Positions 43,501-55,740 of a stretch of 64,000 bases of DNA are shown here, piece after piece (position 1 is the first letter of the stretch; each line of letters starts with the position of its first letter). Below the pieces are notes generated by a model. The model ran no database searches. It was not told the DNA's origin and saw nothing but the letters and a program-made list of their open reading frames with translations. A program made the position numbers and the translations under genes. This stretch comes from Saccopteryx bilineata (taxonomy: Eukaryota > Chordata > Mammalia > Chiroptera > Emballonuridae): contig NC_089494.1 in assembly GCF_036850765.1 (NCBI RefSeq), positions 496,001-560,000 on the forward strand, given 5' to 3'.

Positions 43501-44183
43501 GGTACTGGGTGGAGCTGGCAGGGGTCCCCGGGTACACCTTGAAGTTGTTTATGATGTGCTGCTGTGTGTGTCTACGCTGGGGTGTCCCCAGTCTCCTGGA
43601 CACTTCCTATGACTTTCATGAACTTTGAATAAATGATGTGTAACAGACTTGACCATCGTCACAGTATCCTGAAATGGAGGTAGAACTCGTTGTGCTATCT
43701 AAAAGGTAGGTGAAGTGTGTCTTTGTCTTAGCAGTTGCTCTCATCGTGAAACATCTCTAATTAAAATTGGGTTTTGGCTTTGAGCTTGAATGGTCAGTGT
43801 CACTTGCTATCCCTCTTCTGTCTTGATGTGTTTATTTCCAAATGAAGGCATTTATTTGTTCTAATTACAAAGGTAGTACGTATTATCTGCCATTAAATAT
43901 TTTAAACTGCAGTATATTATACTTACAGAGGAGTTGCATACAGAACACTATTTCTGAACCCCTGAGTAAGCGGGGGACCTGAACCCTCATTACCCCTTGG
44001 CTTCCTTGTGTTTCCACAAACAAGACAGTGACTTTACCATACAAAACCCTCAAACGAGGAGAGGCAACACAGATCCTCGCTGCCTCGACCCATTCTCATC
44101 TCACCAGAAGGACCAGCTCAGAGTCATGCTAACATCTCACCGTCAGGTCTCTAGTCTCCTTAACATCGGGGCGTTTACTCAGT
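40592..44183. other. Putative HDLBP 5' intron, unique part
   Basis: No exon, SINE or RNA gene recognised in this unusually SINE-poor 3.6 kb. It is moderately GC-rich; scattered ORFs up to 145 codons overlap on both strands. Confidence 0.4.
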
Positions 44184-44300
44184 GGTGTTTTTTTTATTTT
44201 ATTAATTAAAAGTATTGGGGTGACATTGGTTAATAAGACTGTATAGGTTTCAAAGCATACAATTCTGTGATAGGTGCGCAGTATATACTGTTGTGTTCCC
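44184..44300 (-). mobile_element. L1 LINE 3' end fragment
   Basis: T-rich start and GGGGTGACATTGGTTAATAA on the plus strand, the complement of an L1 3' end. Short and truncated. Confidence 0.55.
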
Positions 44301-45251
44301 AGGTGTCTTATTTGGACCAGCTTCAGGCTTTGCCTCCGGCTGGACCAGTACCGCAGGGGAGCCGGTTCAGGCTTTGCATTCTCTCAGAAGGTGCACAATT
44401 TCAGCTTGTCCCACTACCAGTGGGGCTCTGCCAGGTATCTCCATAGTGAGGCCTTTGTAATTAATAAGTATACTGTGGGGAGGTACTTTTGAAACAATGT
44501 ATCTGTTCCTATTAAACTTTCAGATTATTCATTTATTTGGATCAGTATAGGCTGGCAGTTTTCTTTTATTCAGTAGGTTACCCTCTATCATCATCATTTA
44601 TTTTTATGCTCATGTTATCCCAGGTGTGGACAGTGGGACCCCCTGAAGCCAGCTTATGTCTTTTTGATACACCCCCATATTCGTTTAGCCTTTGTTGCTT
44701 TCTGGGACCCCAAGATCCTCTGGGCTCCTCATGCACTTTTCTGGCCCAGCCCTGGCATCAGTCTTCTCTTCAAAGAAACCCAGTTATTTTTTATGACAGT
44801 TGGTACTCAGAGAGCAGAGTCTGGGCACCATATAGAGGATTGTTGGGGTGTGAGTGCACCCAGGCCTTCAACAGAGCTGCAGAGTGTATGTGTGCATACA
44901 TGTGCACATTTACATGTGCATATATACACACATTCTTGTGTTTTTATAGCACTTGTGTCTATTTTTATATCTATTTATATATATTGAAAAACATGAGTTT
45001 ATTCCATTGCCTCCAGTTTCAATCTAACACCACAGGGTTTGTCCCAGTTTCTCCGTTTTCCAAATTAGTGGCTTCCTTTTCCAACAGTGACAGTCTTAGA
45101 TGCCATTGTCCCTAATCTATCTGAGCAGTCGTCTTGCATGTCTTATACTGCTTCCCTCTCCCACACAGGTGCTCTCTGCCCTCCATCTTGCAGCCTCGAC
45201 ACCAGCTTTGTGGACATTCTCTTACGTGGAAGCTCGTGTCCCCGTTTTGAA
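44301..45251. other. Putative HDLBP 5' intron, unique part
   Basis: No gene recognised. The 192-codon ORF at 44537-45115 lacks domain features and ends in a CA/TG- and AT-rich stretch. Confidence 0.35.
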
Positions 45252-45528
45252 ATTTTGTTTTTATCTATTTAGCAAGAGAAAGATGAGAAACATCAGCTTG
45301 TAGTTGTGTCACTTCAGTTGTTCATTGATTGATTCTCATATGTGCCTTGTCCAGGGGGCTCCAGCTGAGCCAGTGACCCCTTGCTCAAGCCAGCAACCAT
45401 GAGATTATGTCTGTGATCCCACGCTCAAGCCGGCGAGCCCACACTCAAGCCAGAAACTTTGGGGTTTCAAACCTGGGTCCTCAGCGTCCCAGATCAATGC
45501 TCTGTCCACTGCGCCGTCACCTGCCAGT
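45252..45528 (-). mobile_element. tRNA-derived SINE
   Basis: AAGATGAGAAACATCAGCTT left; CACTGCGCCGTCACCTGCCA right (minus-strand A-box end). Confidence 0.85.
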
Positions 45529-46885
45529 CACGTGTCCAGGTTTTTAAAAACAAGTCCTATACACGGTCTTGCCCTCCCCAGGCTATTGCCAGAGCCATCA
45601 CTTCATTGCTGCTGATCGCACACCTGCCGTGTGGTTTCCATGGGACACTGTAGTGACCCCTTTCTCCCTGACACACACTGGTGTTCTTCCCAGCTCTTTG
45701 CCTGTAGACAGTGCTGCCTTCCTGTGCGTCTTACGCCTGTGCCTCGGCTGTCCTGCGGGTGCAGCTTCTTCCTGGTGTCCTTAGTGCCTTCTTAATGTTA
45801 CACTTCCTCAGTGGTCAGGCAGCCTGTTTTTCCTCACCATTTCATAAACAACATCCCTGTTCTTCATCTTCGTTGATCTCAGAGTGAGGGCTGAGTGAGA
45901 ATGGACGTGTATTCATGTGATTATGTGCAGTATGTGTACATTTTCTATGAACTGTGTGTTGATATGTCCTAACCTATGTAGATGTTTTCCAGACAGAGAA
46001 AAACTCTTTGTATCCTAATTTCTCTACCAGATAGTCTCTGCTATATAAAATTCTTAAGCGTTTGGGGTCAAATGAGTCAATATCGTCCTTGATGGTGTCT
46101 GCAGTCTGTTGTCACCAGGCTCTTGCACCCCCTAGGTTGCAGGTTTTCCTCAGTCTTCTAGCTACGCGAGGTGTAAGTATTCACCTCTACAGCTCCAGTC
46201 TAGCTGAAATTTATTTTGGAGTATGGTGTGAGGTAAGGATCACTCTGAATTTTTCTCCGAATGGATAGCAAATTGACCTAATTCTGTTTATTGCCTAGTC
46301 TGTCCTTCCTGCTGATTTGTAATGGCACTTGTATCAAAAGGTAAACTCATAGATGCGTATGACTTCTGTTTAAAACAACAGCAGTTTTCTCTCTCACATT
46401 TCTGGAGGCTAGAAATCTGAAATCTGGCAAGGTCATACGACCTTTGGGGGCTTCAGGAGAGAAACTGTTCCTTGCCTCTTCCGGTGTCTGGTGGCCACCC
46501 CCACATTCCTTGGCTTGTGGCTGCCTCACTCCTGCCTCTGCCTGAGTCTTCACACAGCTCTTCCCTCTGGGTTGTGTTTCTTTGGCTCTCTGTTGTAAGC
46601 ACACTTGTGATGGCATGGATAACCCACGCAGATAAGCCAGGGCAGCCCCCTCGAGATCTTTAATTTAATCACATCTGGAAAGACTGTTCTTTTCCAAATA
46701 AGGTAACATTTACATTGTAAATCATCAGGACTTCATATCTTTGGGTGACCGTTATTCAGCCCACCACAGATATTATTTGATATTTCCTTGGGATGTAGAT
46801 GACCTTGGAGAAAAGAGGCCTCTTTGTGATAAGTCCCCTGGACTTTCCTTCAGTTTTTCTAGCTTTTCATCATAATAGAGGGGTC
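45529..46885. other. Putative HDLBP 5' intron with an old repeat
   Basis: Mostly unique. 46370-46780 (TTTCTGGAGGCTAGAAATCT…CACATCTGGAAAGAC) looks like an old, widely dispersed mammalian repeat; class not certain. Confidence 0.35.
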
Positions 46886-46981
46886 ATCTAGATCAGTGGT
46901 CCCCAACCCCACCTGTCCGTGGGCCATTTGGTACTGGTCTGCAGAGAAAGAATAAATAACTTACATTATTTCTGTTTTATT

Positions 46982-47162
46982 TTTTTTTTTAATTTACTTA
47001 TTCATTTTTAGAGAGGGGAGAGAGAGAGAGAGAGAAAGTGGGGAGGAGCAGGAAGCATTAACTCCCATACGTGCCTTGACCAGGCAAGCCCAGGGTTTTG
47101 AACCGGCAACCTCGGCGTTTCTAGGTTGACGCTTTATCCACTGCGCCACCACAGGTCAGGCG
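46982..47162 (-). mobile_element. Short SINE inside the hAT element
   Basis: T-run left, GCATTAACTCCCATACGTGC, right end CCACCACAGGTCAGGCG. Duplications ATTTCTGTTTTATT at 46968-46981 and 47163-47176. Disrupts the element's 5' non-coding region. Confidence 0.93.
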
Positions 47163-47312
47163 ATTTCTGTTTTATTTATATTTAAATCTGAACGATGTTT
47201 TATTTTTTAAAAATGACCAGATTCCCTGTTACGTTCGTCTAAGACTCACTCTTGATGCTTGTCTCAGTCACATGATACGTTGCCACTAAAATTAAACCCA
47301 TAAACTAGCAAA

Positions 47313-49515
47313 ATGAGTGAAAAACAAAATTCCATCAAAAGTTCTTTTGCGAAGTGGAAAAGGGCCAATGAGGAGACAGAAGAAGAACCTATAACCTCGA
47401 GAAAAAGAAGGCTTCATTTAACAGACAATACCAGGAGTCCTACTTGAAGTATGGATTTATTGCAACTGGTGATTCTCGCGCACCAAGGCCGCTCTGCATA
47501 ATATGTGGCGACCGGCTAAGTAATGAGGCAATGAAGCCTTCAAAACTGCTTCACCACTTGGAGACCAAGCACCCTGCTTTAAAAGACAAGCCTTCTTAGT
47601 ATTTCGAAAGAAAAAAGCATGAACAAGAAGGACAGAAACAATTACTGGTGGCCACTACATCAATAAATGCGAGTGCACTGAGACCATCATACTTGGTGGC
47701 TAATCGTATTGCTAAGGCTAAGAAGCCATCCACCATTGGTGAAGAATTGATCCTTCCAGCCACTAAAGACATTTGCTGTGAACTTCTAGGAGAGGCTGCG
47801 GTTAAAAAGATAGCACAGATGCCTCTTTCGGCTACCACCGTCTCACGGCGCATTGAGAAAGTAGCAGAGGGCATTGAATCACAATTGTTGGAAAGGATTA
47901 ATAAATCACCGTGGTACGCTCTCCAGGTTGACGAATCTACAGATATTGACAACAAGGCAATGCTACTTGTTTACGTGCGTTATCTTTATCAAGAGGATGT
48001 GCATGAGGATATGTTATGTGCACTATCATTGCCAACCAAAACCACAGCCGCAGAACTATTTAAATCGCTGGATGACTATATATCAGGAAAACTGAAATGG
48101 TCTTTTTGTGTCAGCATATGCACATGGAGCTGCTGCCATGACCGGAAGGATGTCTGGTTTAACTACTCGGATTAAGGAGGTTGCACCTGAATGCAAGTCT
48201 ACGCATTGTGTCATTCACAGGGAAATGCTGGCTAGCCGAAATATACCACCGGAACTTAACAGCGTATTGAATGATGTCGTTAAAGTTATTAACCACATCA
48301 AAGCACATGCCCTCCACTCGCGCCTGTTCAAGCAGCTTTGTGAGGAAATGAACGCGGAGCACAGACACCTTCTCTTATACACAGAAATAAGATGGTTATC
48401 CCAAGGGAGGTCCCTGGCCAGAGTGTTTGAATTACGAGAGCCACTGCAGAAATTTCTTTCAGAAAAAAAGTCACCGCTAGCAGCACATTTCAGTGACGAA
48501 GAATGAGTCACAAAACTCTTACTTGAGCAACATATTTAATGACCTCAATCATCACTTCAGGGGAAAATGACAACTGCCTTCAAATTGGCAGATAAAGTAG
48601 CTGCATTTAAAGCCAAACTGGATTTGTGGGGACAACGCGTGAACAGGAGTATATTTGACATGTTTCAAACATTCGCGGGAATTTTGGAAGAAACTGAACC
48701 CAAGCCTTCATTGTCCCAGCTGGTGCACAATCACCTGTATTTGCTTTTTTTTTTTTTTTTCTGAAGCTGGAAATGGGGAGAGACAGTCAGACAGACTCCC
48801 GCATGCGCCCGACCAGGGCGACACTCTGCCCACCAGGGGGCGATGCTCTGCCCCTACGGGGCGTCGCTCTGCCACTACGAGAGCCACTCTAGCGCCTGGG
48901 GCAGAGGCCAAGGAGCCATCCCCAGCGCCCGGGCCATCTTTGCTCCAATGGAGCCTTGGCTGCGGGAGGGGAAGAGAGAGACAGAGAGGAAGGAGGGGGG
49001 GTGGAGAAGCAAATGGGCGCTTCTCCTATGTGCCCTGGCCGGGAATCGAACCCGGGTCCCCCCGCACGCCAGGCCGACGCTCTACCGCTGAGCCAACCGG
49101 CCAGGGCCACCTGTATTTGCTTTTAAAAGAGTTTGAACGCTACTTCCCTACCACAAAAGACCCACAAATTGCCAAGGAATGGATCCAGGATCCATTTGTC
49201 AATAAACCAGGTGAATCCAGCATGTCTGTGCAAGAAGAGGATCAACTACTGGAGATCGCAAATGACTGCGGCCTTAAAAATATGTTCGAGACTACAACTC
49301 GTCTGGATTAAAGTCATGGCAGAATACCCCGAGATCGCCACAAACCACCAAAAACCCTGTTGCCATTTCTGACATCCTATTTGTGTGAAGCGGGATTTTC
49401 TGCAGTGACAGCAACCGAAACAAAATTACGGAATAGACTGGACATAAGCAACACACTTCGAGTGTCATTGTCTCCCATTACCCGTAGGTGGGACCCTCTG
49501 GTTGCAGAGAAATGA
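47313..49515 (+). pseudogene. BED-finger hAT transposase pseudogene
   Basis: Starts ATG AGT GAA AAA at 47313. A frame change before about 47436 leads to a BED zinc finger with Cys codons at 47495 and 47504 and His codons at 47552-47557 and 47570. There is a stop at 47597. The next long open stretch (to 48175) carries PWYALQVDESTDIDNKAML, the catalytic-core region of this domesticable transposase family (ZBED5/FAM200/SCAND3-like, from memory). Further disruptions: a frame change near 48110-48125, a stop at 48504 with probable deletion, the SINE at 48749, and frame changes after 49290. The end still reads YLCEAGFSAVTAT (hATC dimerisation region) and VAEK before TGA. Non-functional. Confidence 0.93.
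48749..49107 (-). mobile_element. Long-type SINE inside the transposase ORF
   Basis: T-run left, CTCCCGCATGCGCCCGACCA, right end CAACCGGCCAGGGC. Perfect 17-bp duplications CACCTGTATTTGCTTTT at 48732-48748 and 49108-49124. Close to the family consensus, so young. Confidence 0.95.
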
Positions 49516-50295
49516 GCTCAGGGCTCCCACTGATTTAGCGTTATGGTCGTGGAGAAATAGGCTACTATCTCTCATTCTATATAAACATTATAATAAATAA
49601 CCCTTAACTTACAATTTCATAACAATGGTGAGTTGTATTTTTCATGCACTTTATATTTGTTTTTGTGTTGTATCTTATTTCTAAGGCATGTTTAAACGTT
49701 ACCATAGCGACTGGAAAGTGTTTGGAGGCAGAGAGGATGTTACTCATGTTATGTTGTTGGTGCGATGTTAAGAGGACGCTTCTAATAAAGTTGCATACGA
49801 GTACACAGTGGGTTCATGCTTATTTTTATTGTCGTAGGTTCATGATTGGTAGCGAGCCTGAACCTATCATATTACATATTGATGTCAGACATGAAATGTT
49901 GTCAGAATAACAAATTTAAATACAGCCTGAATAATGAGGACATGTTTGTTCCTCCTTTAACTTAGCCCAATAAATATAGTAAGTTTGACAATTATATTTA
50001 AAAGTACCACAGTTTTTATTCCAGTCGCATAATTTTATTTTGTGCATTTATCTGTCCCACCCTAAAGGCTGGTCTGTGAAAATATTTTCTGACATTAAAC
50101 CTGTCCGTGGCCCAAAATAGGTTGAGAACCACTGGTCTAGATAGATGGTCATCTGCAAACAGGTATATCTGTCTCTGTGCTTAATTATGTGTCCTTAGGG
50201 TGCATGATTAACAGTCTCTGACAATAGTAGACATCTTTGCCATTTTGTTACTTATTTCAGTAGGTTAATTTTAGCTTTTAACTAAATATGATATA

Positions 50296-50552
50296 CCATA
50301 TTTCCCCATGTATATGACACTCCCGTGTATAAGACACACCTTAATTTTGGGGCTCAAAATTTGAAAAAAAAAAGTATTACATAAAGTTATTGAGCTCAAG
50401 TTTTATTCATCATAAAATTCGTACAACTCATCCACGTGAAAGAGCGGGAAATGCAAGTTTAAAAAAATCTACAACCAATGTATAAGATACACTCAGTTTT
50501 TAGACCCCACATTTTTTGAAAAAGGGTGCATCTTATACATGGGGAAATATGG
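50296..50552. mobile_element. TA-flanked MITE with TIR CCATATTTCCCCATGTATA
   Basis: 257 bp. CCATATTTCCCCATGTATA at the left is mirrored by TATACATGGGGAAATATGG at the right, and TA lies on both sides. Inner sub-terminal repeats (GTATAAGACACACC and its complement) extend the palindrome. No coding capacity; likely Tc1/mariner-type by target site. Confidence 0.8.
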
Positions 50553-50554
50553 TA

Positions 50555-51778
50555 TTTTACTTCTGGGCAATATTTTTTTATAGCCATTTCCATCTATTCC
50601 TGATATCCTGTACTAAATTCCATAGGAAGCAAGGAATAGATGCTGAATTTCATCGGTCTTTTGGGCATTTTTAAATGGCCATTTATCGGTCATGTCAATA
50701 TGTTTATTTGTCCTTTGAGCTATAAATGCAAGATGTATCCACTTCCTAATACTGAATCCTACTGCAATCCTAGAACAGACCCTACTTAGTCGTGGTGTTT
50801 TGTTTTCTAAATTTAGTGGTCTGGTGTTCTGGTTCAAGTTTTACATGTTTGTAAACTGCCTTGTAGTTAGTTGGTAATCTCTTCTCTCTCAGATGCACTC
50901 ATTTTGGGGAGGCAGAGAGTGATCTTCTTCAGGAATCACCCTTTCCACCATGTGCAAGCCATGTGTTTTAGATGAAATGGGCCAACTGCATGGGTAGACT
51001 GTGATGGTTCTGTCTGTTAAATCCCAGCCCCTGGGCCCCTTGACTACAGTTACTGATCCTCTACTGGGCTCAGAACCCGATTAATACCAGTGAGATACAA
51101 AAATAATTTGTAGGGTCCCCATGGGGCAAAGAGCTCTAACTTCCTTGGGATCTACCCAAAGATATAATTACTGCCATTTGTAACACTTGTTAGTTCAGAA
51201 CTGGGTAAGGATGATACTGTATCATTGTGAGCTGGGTTCTGTGTGTTCTGTGTGGGACTGGAAAGTGCTCATTGCTTCTGTTTTTTTTTCCAAACTGATT
51301 ATAATTTCAATTTACCAACCCATTTGTATTTTGTTTGTTTTGGTTTTGTGTTTTGCCCATTCTTATTTAGTCCTACATTTTTAAAATTTTTTCTTTATTT
51401 TGACTCAAATACTTAGCTCATTTATCTTCATTTATGAAGTTTATAGCTTTGATTCACACTGAGTGTGGCTTTGGCAGCATCATGTAGAACTTGAAAAGTA
51501 GTGCTCTTTGATTGTTTTTCTTTTTTTAAGTCTTTTTGTTGGAAATATTTTCAAACATACCTCAGATGGAAGACAAGACTGCTGTCTCATACACCTGTCA
51601 CCTGCCGTAACCAGGGGAAGCATTTTCCATTTTTGTTTTCTCTCTCCCAGCCCCCTCCACGTTTTATTTTGAAAAATTTAAAGCATATCTCAGTTTTCGT
51701 GTAACTTGTAAATACTTTAGCATGCATCCTTAGTGGATGAGGGATTTAAAGGAATCATACCTTAGAAAATTAACTATA
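50555..51778. other. Putative HDLBP 5' intron, unique part
   Basis: AT-rich. No gene or clear mobile element recognised. Confidence 0.4.
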
Positions 51779-52372
51779 CAGTGTGTCTGTAAAGTCATGG
51801 TGCACTTTTGACTGGTCACAGGAAAGCAACAAAAGATGATAGAAATGTGAAATCTGCACCAAATAAAAGGAAAACTCTCCCAGTTTCATACCTATTCAGT
51901 GCAGTTCGATGTGGGCTCACACACAGGTTTTTTAGGGCTCCTTAGGTAGCTATCCCGTATAGCCTCTACAGACTCGTCACTGACTGATGGCCTACCAGAA
52001 CGGGGTTTCTCCACCAAACTGCCGGTTTCCTTCAACTGCTTATCCCACCGAGTAATGTTATTCCTGTGTGGTGGCGCTTCGTTATAAACGCACCGATATT
52101 CACGTTGCACTTTGGTCACAGATTCGAATTTAGCGAGCCACAGAACACACTGAACTTTCCTCTGTACCGTCCACATCTCGACTGGCATGGCCGTGGGCTG
52201 CTCCGCTGTATACATGGTGTTATGTCATCATCTGTGCATGCGCACATGCTGCCACATCATCCTACAGAAACTGGGAGGGTTTTCCTTTTATTTGGTGATT
52301 TCACATTTCTATCGTCTTTTGTTGCTTTCCTGTGACCGGTCAAAAGTGCACCATGATTTTACGGACACACTG
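51779..52372 (-). mobile_element. Mariner/Tc1-type element with long TIRs
   Basis: 594 bp with TA on both sides. The two ends (starting CAGTGTGTC) are inverted repeats of about 76 bp with only a few mismatches. It encodes the start of a transposase on the minus strand; the middle and catalytic part are deleted. Confidence 0.93.
51892..52215 (-). pseudogene. N-terminal fragment of a mariner/IS630-type transposase
   Basis: 107 codons. The helix-turn-helix DNA-binding part is visible: VQRKVQCVLWLAKFESVTKV, NNITRWDKQLKETGSLVEK and the linker PRSGRPSVSDESVEAI. The reading frame runs into unrelated sequence (about PVCEPTSNCTE) where the interior is deleted; no DDE catalytic domain. No internal stop in the retained part. 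Confidence 0.88.
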
Positions 52373-52374
52373 TA

Positions 52375-54098
52375 CTTTAAGGTCATTTGATGTCTTTGTT
52401 CAGTTTTCTCCAAATATCACAAAATGTGGTTTTATACTTGTTTTGTTTGAATCAATACCCAAAAGTCTCCACACTGCACGTGGTCATTACCTCTTAAGTT
52501 TCCTTGAAAATCTACTACAGTTGATTTTTCTTTTTAAAAAATGCTCATTTAATTAGGAGAGCAGTCGGACCATCTGTGCTGAGGGATTTCGTGTGTCCTG
52601 GACTGGGTGGGTTATGTGGTGGTGGTTGCAGTGTGCTGCTCTGGCTTCATATTTCTGTAAACTGGCAGCTGGGTTGAGAAGCATCGTTGGTTTCAGGTGG
52701 GTTTTTAATGTTTTGTTTTGTTTTTTTGCGGGGGGGTGTGGAAGATAGGGGGAGGTGTCAGGAGTAAGCCCTCAGTCCAGCTATGTGCTCAGGTACATTC
52801 CCCAGGAGGCCTGCTGTCTCTTTTCTGATTGATGAGTGGGCACTGTTAACAGGCTGATTGTGTCCCTTATAAAGTTCTTTATCAACCATTTACTTAATGG
52901 GTTCAACAGCCACTTTGCTGGTAGTTGTTGTTTCACTGGTGTATTAGCTTCCTATTACTGCGGTAGCAAATGACCACACTCATGGCTGAAATCTCTCACG
53001 GGGGTGAAGGCAGGGCGTTGGGGCCTCTAGGAAGCTCTCGGCAGAATACATTTCTTGCCTTTTCTAGCTTTACGTTACCTACCTTCATTGTAGCCCCTTC
53101 CTCCATCTTTAAAGTATAATATTTTAAGGATCACGTTACTTATGATTATATTTAGGTCACGTCTGTGTAACTTATCTGTAACATTCATGGGTTTCGGGAT
53201 GAGGGCCTGGATATCTGTGGGGCCATGACTTAGCCTATATATGGCAGTTGCAAAAGAGAGGTTTTTTTAATTCTGTGCCTACATTTATAACTGGCATTCT
53301 TACACAGGCGCACCTTGTTTTATTATGCTTCACAGATGTTGCATTTTTTACAAACCGAAGGCAAGACTCCACCAGCAAAAAAGATTACGTCTCGCTTTAT
53401 TGCAGTACTTGCTTTATTGCAGTGGTCTGGACCTGAGCCTGCCACATCTCTGAGGTCAGACTGTGTAAAGAAGCTTCCCGTATCAATCTGGTTACCCTGA
53501 AATATGGTTCCTATGACAGGGAAAAATGAATACCATAATGTTTAGAAGGTATTGGGGCTAGCAGCTTCCAAAGTGACAGCGCATTGTTGTGGCTTCCCCC
53601 AGTATTATACACTTGGTGTTTCAACCCACTGAAGTCATTTTTTGGTGCTTCTGTTGTTGCCCCAAGTTGGCCTCATGTTCTTTGGACGTGGCCCCCTCAG
53701 GATGAGACTGCTGCTTTGCTTTCCGCCATAGCACCAGGCCTCATCTTGTCTGCATTCTGCTCCAGTCCTGGAATCAGCCCTTCTTCTAAGGAACCCTGGT
53801 TCCTTAGTGAGGAGTGGTGTTTGAATGCCACAGTCTTTGTCTAGGAGTGCCCATGCGGCGTGGGAAACGATTGTGAGTATAGATAGTTTCAATTCAAACA
53901 AAAATTTACATGGCTTTTACTTAGATGTGTATCTTTTACTTAGGCTGAAAATGTTGGTTACCTAGTCACCTTATCTTGCAACATGTATAATATTTTCAGA
54001 ATAAAATATTCATATTATTAAGATATATCCCACTCAGAATATACTGTTAAATTACTGTAGGTTCTGTCTGTTTGTTTTTAATTTTTCCATTGACTGGA
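52375..54098. other. Putative HDLBP 5' intron with old repeats
   Basis: 52938-53240 (TAGCTTCCTATTACTGCGGT…GGGGCCATGACTTAGCC) resembles an old dispersed repeat. 53295-53465 (CACCTTGTTTTATTATGCTT…) resembles an old DNA-transposon-derived repeat. Class not certain for either. No gene recognised. Confidence 0.35.
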
Positions 54099-54226
54099 GC
54101 TGTGGATAGCTCAGTTGCTTTGAGCCTCTGCCCCAGATGCGGGTTGCCAGGTAGAAGTCTGTCTATCTCCCTTCCTCTCACTTAAGAGTAATGAATGAGT
54201 AAATGAATGAATGAATGAAAATAAAA
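54099..54226 (+). mobile_element. Short older SINE
   Basis: GGAGCTGTGGATAGCTCAGT head, GGGTTGCCAGGTAGAAG and an (AATG)n tail. The flanks share TTTTCCATTG. Confidence 0.65.
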
Positions 54227-54237
54227 ATTTTCCATTG

Positions 54238-54402
54238 GTTTGGGGGGGGGAGGGAGAGTGAGAGAGAGAAGCATCAATTCTTCTTGTTCCACTTAGTTGT
54301 CTACTCATAGATTGCTTCTCTTATGTGCCCTGCCCGGGGCCCGAACCCATGACCTCAGTGCTCTGGGATAACCCTTTCTCCACTGAGCCACTCAGCCAGG
54401 GC
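54238..54402 (-). mobile_element. tRNA-derived SINE
   Basis: G-run and GAGAGTGAGAGAGAGAAGC left; GCCACTCAGCCAGGGCC right. Confidence 0.85.
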
Positions 54403-55388
54403 CAAATTATTGTGTTTTAAAGTTACATTTTCTCTGATGATTATGCCACCAAGGTGACCTTGTTAGATTCATCTCAGTTTTTTTAAGCAAACTTTTTATT
54501 GAAGTACAGTAAACATACAGGGAGTTCTGCAGATCCTGAGCATATAGGCTCAGTGATTGCTCACTGACTGAACTCACCCATATGACCAGCATTGAGAGAG
54601 AGCAGGGGATGTTTTAGTTTGAAGTTTGTTCTCTGATTTATATGGTTTTCAAAGCAAAGCTGTAAACCGTGGTGTGTTCAGAAGTGTTTGGCTTCCATCC
54701 CTGTCCTCCTCCCTCTTTCCTTCCCCGTTGTTTCTTTCTGCAGATATGAGCAGATGTCCTCTCTGTACTCTGCACGTGCCCGGGGACCACACAGGGGCGT
54801 GTGTAAGGTGCCCCTTCCCATGCCTCTTAGACAGCCTGTTGATGCCCTGTGTGGATGTAGCGTGATTGTCAGTCAGTCGCTTCTCTGGAAGTTGTTTCCA
54901 GACTTGGCTAGCTTTTTATTCTCACTGTTTTTTGTGGTTTCTATAACCCCTTCTTCACAGAGCCGCCAGAGGTCATCCCAGGGGTGCTTCACGTCTGTGT
55001 GGAGCTGGATGGCCTCAGCGACTTCTCAGTCCTGAGGAGGACCCTCTCCTGTCCTTGGCGGAGTCACAGACAGGTCGCCTTTCTCTTCTGTTCCTCTGGC
55101 GTTTGGTGCTGGTTTTCTAACAGTGGTGTTAACAGTTTGTTCTGGCCCTGCTGGCTGTCTCGGCAGGTGGAGCATCCGCGTCCCTGCTCCCAGATCCTCG
55201 TACCACGCAGCGTCCTATGGAGTCCGGGCTGTTGTTGTCTGCCTGGCAGAGTAGAAAACCTCTGCCCTGTCTGCACACTGTGCTCGTGGAAGGGCACCCT
55301 AACAGGGAGGGAGTTCTTTGGGGGATAGCTGTAACATTAAGGGTTATCAGAAGTGAGGTTCCCTAGAATAATCTCAGAAAAATGGTGC
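54403..55388. other. Putative HDLBP 5' intron, unique part
   Basis: No gene recognised; ORFs up to 115 codons overlap each other and lack domain features. Confidence 0.4.
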
Positions 55389-55727
55389 TGGATCCTGACC
55401 AGGCGGTGGTGCAGTGGATAGAGCGTTGGACTGGGATGCAGAGGACCCAGGTTCGAGAGCCCGAGGTCACCAGCTTGAGCGCAGGCTCATCTGGTTTGAG
55501 CAAAGCTTACCAGCTTGGACCCAAGGTCGCTGGCTCGAGCAAGGGGTTACTCGGTCTGCTGTAGCCCCGCGGTCAAGGCACATATGAGAAAGCAATCAGT
55601 GAACAACTAAAGTGTCGCAACGAAAAACTGATGATTGATACTTCTCATCTTTCTCCATTTCTGTCTGTCCCTGTCTATCCCTCTCTCTGACTCTCTCTCT
55701 GTCTCTGTAAAAAAAAAAAAAAGAAAA
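55389..55727 (+). mobile_element. tRNA-derived SINE with target-site duplication
   Basis: CCTGACCAGGCGGTGGTGCA head, B-box GGTTCGAGAGCC, body GGTCAAGGCACATATGAGAA. Perfect 13-bp duplications AGAAAAATGGTGC at 55376-55388 and 55728-55740. Confidence 0.94.
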
Positions 55728-55740
55728 AGAAAAATGGTGC

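Larger units (their letters stand above)
46894..50134 (+). mobile_element. hAT transposon, transposase-bearing but decayed
   Basis: 3241 bp including two younger SINEs (about 2.7 kb without them). Inverted ends CAGTGGTCCCCAACC / GGTTGAGAACCACTG; 8-bp duplications ATCTAGAT (46886-46893) and GTCTAGAT (50135-50142). Carries a hAT-type transposase pseudogene between about 47313 and 49515. The element is the long relative of the MITE at 39326. Confidence 0.95.

Noticed and set aside
49021..49107. tRNA-like sequence with a strong B-box
   Set aside because: It is the head of a minus-strand tRNA-derived SINE with target-site duplications, not a tRNA gene. The same holds for the other SINE heads.
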